A stretch of 64,000 nt of DNA, taken from the NCBI GenBank assembly GCA_005406025.1, contig BGZK01000003.1, positions 1,674,001-1,738,000 of the forward strand, read 5' to 3'. Positions 58,425-64,000 of this stretch are shown here, piece by piece. Numbering within the stretch: the first letter of the stretch is position 1; each line of letters opens with the position of its first letter. The position numbers and the translations under genes were made by a program. Under the pieces are notes generated by a model. It was not told where the DNA came from, searched no databases, and saw only the letters and a program-made list of their open reading frames with translations. Source of the DNA: Eumeta japonica (taxonomy: Eukaryota; Arthropoda; Insecta; Lepidoptera; Psychidae).

Positions 58425-58890
58425 CTTTATAATTTTGGTACTTAATAACTTACATTTTTTAGGCCGCGGGTCATGATTAGTTTGCTGATTTTTGTGTCTA
58501 TTTACCGATGGAGAGGTGAAATTTTCCTCCCAGTCAGTCATATGAATTTTTAACAAATTTATAATGTTTCAAAAGCATTTTTATTACACTTATCTTTTTG
58601 TTAAATTCTCACATAATAATCGACAATTAAAATAAGCAATTTAATCACAAAGATTAAGTCGCAACGAAATGTAGGGTTATAATATTTTGGGCCAGTTCCA
58701 CGTTATTCATGTAAATATATTTAACTATACAGCAGTTGTATATCCGCAGTGTTACTAATAAATATATGCAAGTATGTATATTAGATTGGTAATGAAGAGA
58801 ATGTCACTTCCGTCCGAAAACTGTCACTTCCGTTTGAAAAAGATCTGAGTTACTCTCGCGTCGCGGCTAGAGAAGATTTACTTCAAAAAA
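58425..58890 (-). promoter_or_regulatory. Putative minus-strand promoter and first-exon block, paralogue of 21545-22030
   Basis: Conserved with the 21.5-kb block although neither carries a known gene. On the minus strand it runs: paired ETS-like sites (TCACTTCCG on the plus strand at 58804-58812 and 58824-58832, 20 bp apart), a conserved middle, then an ATG. The arrangement suggests a TATA-less promoter. A transposon end is the main alternative. Confidence 0.4.
58454..58541 (-). CDS. Candidate first coding exon, unknown gene
   Basis: Minus-strand ATG at 58541 opens MTDWEENFTSPSVNRHKNQQ then TNHDPRPKK. It ends in phase 1 at a GTAAGT donor (58448-58453 on the plus strand). Start, MTD..EENF, NHDPRPKK and donor are kept in the 21.5-kb copy, where the middle has lost 11 nt. 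I do not recognise the protein and see no second exon. It could be a duplicated gene head stranded by rearrangement. Confidence 0.35.
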
Positions 58891-58984
58891 TCAAAATATA
58901 CTTCCTGCCATATTATACTTTGTGGATCAAACTTGTATCATTTGGTCAGAAGCCGACGCTCTTAACTTTAAGCATTAATCAAAA

Positions 58985-59617
58985 ATATGTATTTCCTAAA
59001 ATGAATACAAGTTCTAAGAATAAATCGACTAATACTCGTTTTCGTTTGGAGAAGTTTCAAAGTAATTTGTGGGCCGATGCAGGGGGTATATATAAGATTT
59101 TAGAGGGAATAATACTGAGTTTGCTATTCAAATAATTTATGTTGCACATGAAAAACAAGTTGTTGAAACAATCGATTAACTGTACGGGTTACTCGAAAGA
59201 CGAAGCAAACGTGGAGTCAGTACTCGCAGCATCTGTAAACTCGAATATGGGGTTAGAGGACATCTCGCCCATGCAGTGGTGGGACGTAGTACGTGTTTTG
59301 CAAGTATGGCGAGAAATAACATTAGGACATACCCTTTGAACAACAATAGAAACTAAAAGTGGCAAATGAATCCCTCTATCACGAAATCCACGTTGTACGT
59401 GATGAATGAAATCCCTAAAAGCAAATTACGAAGCTTTCTATCATCACTTATGACAAAATCTTTTATTACTCTCATTTTAAGTATACCTGGGCGACCGATC
59501 TCTGCTCGGAACATAAGCCAAAAGTCCAGCTACATTTCTATGTTGTTTACCGAAGTCGTCGGACCTGTTTGTAAACAGGTAGGTATCTGTGAACATAACG
59601 TTATCACTTTAATTTAG
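58985..59617 (+). pseudogene. Broken coding-like stretch, unknown
   Basis: Protein-like segments lie in changing frames: NTSSKNKSTNTRFRLEKFQS and NLWADAGGIYKILEG (58990-59105), then in another frame NNTEFAIQIIYVAHEKQVVE (about 59108-59170), then SVNSNMGLEDISPMQWWDVV. The frame changes suggest a decayed gene or transposon ORF. No family recognised. Confidence 0.25.
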
Positions 59618-62040
59618 AAAAATTATAGATGTCCCTGTTCTTAATAAAACAAACAATACCAAGGTATTGAAAACATGACAACTTATCACTTTTGCAAACA
59701 ACCTATTTGTTGAGATATCCAATTTTTCGAAAAATCCAGTATCAATTGTTTTCGCCCGTAAAACTCATTCAATTTGTAATTCAAAGCCTCAAAGTTTTTT
59801 TCGAGAACGCAATTACAAATAAACGAATATTTAACATATACAACTCTATTTACCTACATATATATTGATTGTTAATACTATTCAATGAAGCTACAACAAC
59901 AACAATGTCATGTAGTGCCATTTGTTGTTGATTAGCTAATATTATTCCAAGTATATTTCATCGTACTATTACACCATGCTAATTATGCAACGCTATGCCA
60001 TTTGTTTTTGAGTATCAATTTAAATACGCGTGTTAAATAATTATATAACACTAAATGAAATAAAACTTGAGATCGTGCTCAATTATTTTCACTTATACCT
60101 TATATCAAAAACTGTTTTTTTAGGCTATACTTTAACTTTCGGGTCATTATGTACTGTTTCCAATGAATAAATGTGAACGGCTCTGCGTGCGCATGTTGTG
60201 TCCGCGTATGTTTATCTGGAATGTTCTAGTATTGAGCAACGTAATAATAATTTATGGATATTCTGTAGATACTACCCGAGTACCACTTTAGTGTTAAAAT
60301 AACCGTTACTACACGTACATACAGGTTCTGCTTAGATCTGTAAGTGTTAACGTGTGCCTTTTTAAGAAAGTTATATAACGCTATAACACCTCTACACTAT
60401 CGATTTTTGCACACAATTTTATGCGTAAAACTTGTATAAAATCTTTACTAAGATGTCATGTAGAACAGTTATACAAGAGTTCTCACCTACATTAAATCGA
60501 ATATGGAAGATTTAAATACCAAAATTAACTTTATTGGATCGTTAATTAGGAACAATTTGACGCTTAAAATTTTATTATACCCATAAATAGGAGCTTGTTG
60601 AAACTTTGAGCGTCACAAAGCATCTATAACGGTGTGAGATAGATCTTTGAGCGGTATTTGAGGCTTTACAGCTCTGTTGTAAGTTTTAAGTTTCAAAGGC
60701 GAACAGAAAATGGTTTTAAATAAATTAGTTTCGTGTAAGTTTATTTTTTACTATTTAGGCTTAAATTTTATAGAAAAACGTATGGCAAGAAATAATGCTC
60801 ATGAAATATACATTTAATCATTAAAAATGTAACTATTGTTGTTGATTATGTATTAGTTTTCTTTTTGCACTTATAAATTTCATGTTAATTGTACCATGTT
60901 TCTCGTCTCAATTTTATACGCCTCCAATACATTAATTGAATTTGGAAGCAAGAAATGAAAATTATGAATATTTAGACTTTTCTTAATATTAAATTTAATT
61001 TTAAGGACTACCATTTATAAAAAAATGTGACACTCGTAGAAAAATTGTGTATTTTATTGAATAAAAGTGATTAGTTTTATTGATTTTTACGTAATATAGA
61101 TCAAGAAAATGGCTATCACATTTAACACGTTACACTATTAAAGCCTTAAAGCTCTCACTGATTTACAATATCGTTAGTCAAGAATATTGTACACTCTTTG
61201 GATATTGATAATACACACTTATGGTGCACGTAAGCATGTGTTACACTGAAGAGTAAAAAAGCATGCCATATACAGTTTTACATGTAATTTAACAACTAAG
61301 GTTCCTTTGACGAAGAATCGAAACTCCTTTTATTTTCTCAGATACCGGATACAGAATAACATAGATTCCTTTTTTTAATCACAAAAATCACAATCACTAA
61401 AAGAAATGTTTAGAAAAAGCGCGTTATTTGAGCAAAATGCCACAAGTGGTTTGTCTTATACCAAAACTTTTACATAAATATCAAATGGATCTTTTATAAC
61501 GTTACAGGCAGACTTAAGCCACATAAAAAAGGTACACGACCCTTGTAGAATTTGGTGTTATTACACTCTCAATTAACTCTGTTGCAGAAACAATGAACTT
61601 CACTACAACAAATACATAGAAACAGGTGTTGGTGCTTTTTAAACAACGTTATAAAAATTTCAGAGCTACAGGTCGGTTAAAGCTTCATTGTTTTAAACAT
61701 ACGATCAGCTATCGCCGTCACTCTGACCCTAAAGGTTGCTCTAGTCACTTACTCGAAGTTCTAATAGCACATTTAGAACTAAATTTAGTATTTAACTCAT
61801 TCGTATCATCTTTAGCGACAATTGAAAATCTTACTAATCAATCAGCACTCTACATTATAAATATTACCTGCGGCCAACACTTGGTATTGAGTATATAAGC
61901 AACTTGTACACACAACAAAAATATTTGTAAATATTCGGAAATCTTTAAAATGTTTAAGAAAGTACGTTTTTTTCACAAACTTTTAATATAAAGTTTCTGA
62001 ACTTTCAACAGAAATTTATTTCTTCTAAAAGTACGTACAA
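59618..62040. other. Gene-free stretch (2.4 kb)
   Basis: AT-rich with no recognised element or coding sequence. The open frame at 61626-61898 has no family resemblance and no splice context. Confidence 0.4.
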
Positions 62041-62055
62041 GCTTCGTTTTTACAT

Positions 62056-62150
62056 ATATCACACACACACTCACACACACACACACACATACACAACATG
62101 CGCGCGCGCATTTATATATATAAATTTCCTTATATATAAGGAAAAAATCT
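62056..62150. repeat. Compound microsatellite (CA)n-(GC)n-(TA)n
   Basis: 'cacacacacactcacacaca', then 'atgcgcgcgcgcat', then 'tatatatataaatttcctta' with a short palindrome 'ccttatatataagg'. Confidence 0.9.
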
Positions 62151-62440
62151 AAAAGGCATCTGGAAAGGATGAACGAAAGTAGACTGACAAAACAATAAAG
62201 CGAATGTGTGTGGTGGAAAGGTCGGCAAGGCTCGCCCTAGAAAATCCTATATGCAGACCATATTAATGGCTTATTAAAAAAGGACCAAACTTTAAGCACC
62301 CGAAACTGACGAGCTTGCATGAAAAGATTGATGGATGTCAGTGAGGCAAGAGAGATACGCAAAAATCGTGCCATGTGGCAATCAAAGTCTCTGCCTACCC
62401 TTCAGGGAAATAGGAGTGAGCTTATGTTATTATTATTAAG
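62150..62440 (+). mobile_element. LINE 3' fragment (C-terminus of a reverse-transcriptase polyprotein)
   Basis: In broken frames it reads LKKDQTLSTRNRRACMKRLM-like and DVSEAREIRKNRAMWQSKSL, ending with LPTLQGN. This resembles the end of insect LINE polyproteins, where a D-x-x-E-A-x-x-x-x-x-N-R block is followed by a W. It ends in (TTA)n at 62427-62438. Confidence 0.5.
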
Positions 62441-62619
62441 GGCATCGAAAAAAATTAACTCTATATAACCAAATGATTAAATTACACGGATCACTAAATT
62501 ACTGTCTGAAAAATGGCGTTGATGTTTACGAGGATATTCTGATGATATTGGGGATGAAATATACTGTACTGACAAGGTATTTCTGCTTTAATTCTAACTG
62601 TTAAGGGTATCTTATAGGT

Positions 62620-63890
62620 AGGGTAGACTGGGTAAGGTTGTGACAATTTTGATTTGATCATCCATAGTTTTGCCTATACGCTGGTTAGATAGACGAAAGA
62701 TACTGATTATATTAGTGTACACATTTGCCTTCGTATAAATACTAAAGTTTTGTCGCTAGGTATTATAGTTATTTTAAAAAGTAGATACAGAAAAAGTGCC
62801 TATTCTGTCACATCCGACTCCATGCCAGGGGCTGTTGTGACAGTGATTGAGGTCAGTAGTGGTATACATAAATAATACTCAAATATGGTTTCAAACAGTA
62901 TTGCATCTTTATTTAAATGAAATCAACGTTACAAATTATATTAGAGTACCTAATTATTAGCAAATGGAAACAAAAACATATATCTTGAGATCAAACACAA
63001 CCTTAATAAAATATTTAAAACAATGAAAAACTTTAATGAGATCCTAGTTCTTAGCTTCGCTCCTAATCAGAATCATCACATTCGTGGCAAACATAATTGG
63101 GACATCACTCTGCACTCTAAGTGAGCCCAGAGGCTACATTTTCCTTGGCATTGGACCCATGTTTATCCAAGTCTACTATCAGAATACTTTGATACACAAA
63201 CCGGACAGAAGTATTCCTCTTCATCGTCTGATGATATCCACTTTGTTCTGGGTACCCCATTATAATAGTAGAACCTGTACCTTCATCTTCATTGGCTTTA
63301 TCTCGTTTCCGTAAGTATCGCAATAAAGACATGCGATACACTACATGTCTCTCCGAAGCTACACGTGAAGAAATGCCCTGTTTAACATCTTCATAAGCAG
63401 CTGCATAGTTTGATAAGTCGCTCTAACTTCTCTGAGTCTTCTTCACGCCTTTTCTAGGCATCTGAAAGTATAAAAACAAGCTGTAATCTATGTCACAACC
63501 GTACCCACGAAAGCTGTGACAACTGTCCCCACACTGTCTTTAGAAATATAAGCTGTTATTAAGGCAATATAAATTAATTGTTTGAAAGAATAGCTACTAT
63601 TATTTTATCGACTAAAGTCTAACTGATAATAAAAATAACAACACTCAAAAGCCAATAGCCAAATTAACAAAGGGAAACAATAAAAAAAACTTACTTTTGG
63701 TTACCAAAATACAGTATGGGTCTTCACAAGCGATGTTTGCTCGGGACTACTGGCACAATACTTTGACACGCGGTCGGACGTGCAAGCCGCGCCTCTCTCC
63801 CCTTGTACCTTTCACCACCCGTTGACAGTTTTGCTAATACGAGCTCTGTCACAACCTTACCCGGTCACTTTCGTACCCAATCTACTCTAA
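62620..63890. mobile_element. Decayed DNA transposon with terminal inverted repeats
   Basis: The left end 'ggtagactgggtaaggttgt' plus gaca is mirrored at the right end, where 'tgtcacaaccttaccc' and 'tacccaatctactc' occur (63848-63890). Inside, the minus strand near 63450 begins MPRKGVKKT, and further minus-strand scraps follow (63117-63341). A pogo/Tigger-type element is possible, but no catalytic motif is readable. Confidence 0.45.
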
Positions 63891-64000
63891 TGTCGGTTTT
63901 CATAATAGCAATTCATACGCTTATTTATAACTTATTATGACAAGTCTCTAGTTCTATAAAGAGTGCAATTGTTTTACTTTGTAAGACATTATTGGAAACA

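Noticed and set aside
61626..61898. 90-codon open frame near the right end
   Set aside because: No recognisable domain or splice context; judged chance.

Overview
This is a eukaryotic window, almost certainly from a moth or butterfly (Lepidoptera). It is AT-rich and intron-rich, with short coding islands bounded by GT..AG splice sites. It is crowded with insect repeats: mariner transposons, CR1/jockey-type LINE pieces with an FP-type ORF1, short dispersed retroposons of a kind common in Lepidoptera, and a palindromic MITE. I found no bacterial genes, CRISPR array, rRNA or tRNA.

The genes are three tandem paralogues on the + strand, called A, B and C here. All encode type I membrane proteins: Ig-like ectodomain, one membrane helix, and a 40-47-residue basic tail ending in QAA. 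Gene A runs from 927 to 10336, with its first exon probably left of the window. Gene B runs from 24165 to 33176; its first exon was not found, and its first Ig exon carries a one-base frameshift. Gene C runs from 37821 to 57216 and is complete: signal-peptide exon plus eight more exons, 1482 nt joined, 493 residues. The splice phases agree across all 28 exons except the one damaged exon. Ig domains D1-D3 are one exon each; D4, D5 and D6 are each split over two exons. Gene A has D1-D6, B lacks D2, and C lacks D1 and D2. D5 resembles the first Ig domain of insect Fasciclin III, so a cell-surface adhesion or recognition role is the best inference. The tail is not Fasciclin III-like.

All domains share an extra cysteine pair: one cysteine in a C-x-[FILV] strand after the B strand, the other in a C-x-[LIV] strand before the F strand. 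Only D4 and D5 also keep the usual B-F cysteine pair. Nearly every exon is phase 1 at both ends, so single exons could be skipped without breaking the frame.

The gaps between genes (10.5-24.2 kb, 33.4-37.7 kb, 57.3-64 kb) and the large introns of gene C are mostly transposon debris. They hold mariner copies at 19.8 and 53.1 kb (the second with a nested 270-bp insertion), an inverted duplication of a LINE ORF1 at 47.9-49.6 kb followed by a decayed reverse transcriptase to 52.3 kb, a roughly 1-kb GC-rich retroelement with a target duplication at 16.3 kb, and several perfect hairpins. Two related noncoding blocks (21.55-22.03 and 58.42-58.89 kb) carry ETS-like sites and what looks like a minus-strand first coding exon with a GTAAGT donor. 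They are the best sign that a neighbouring gene head was duplicated along with the cluster.
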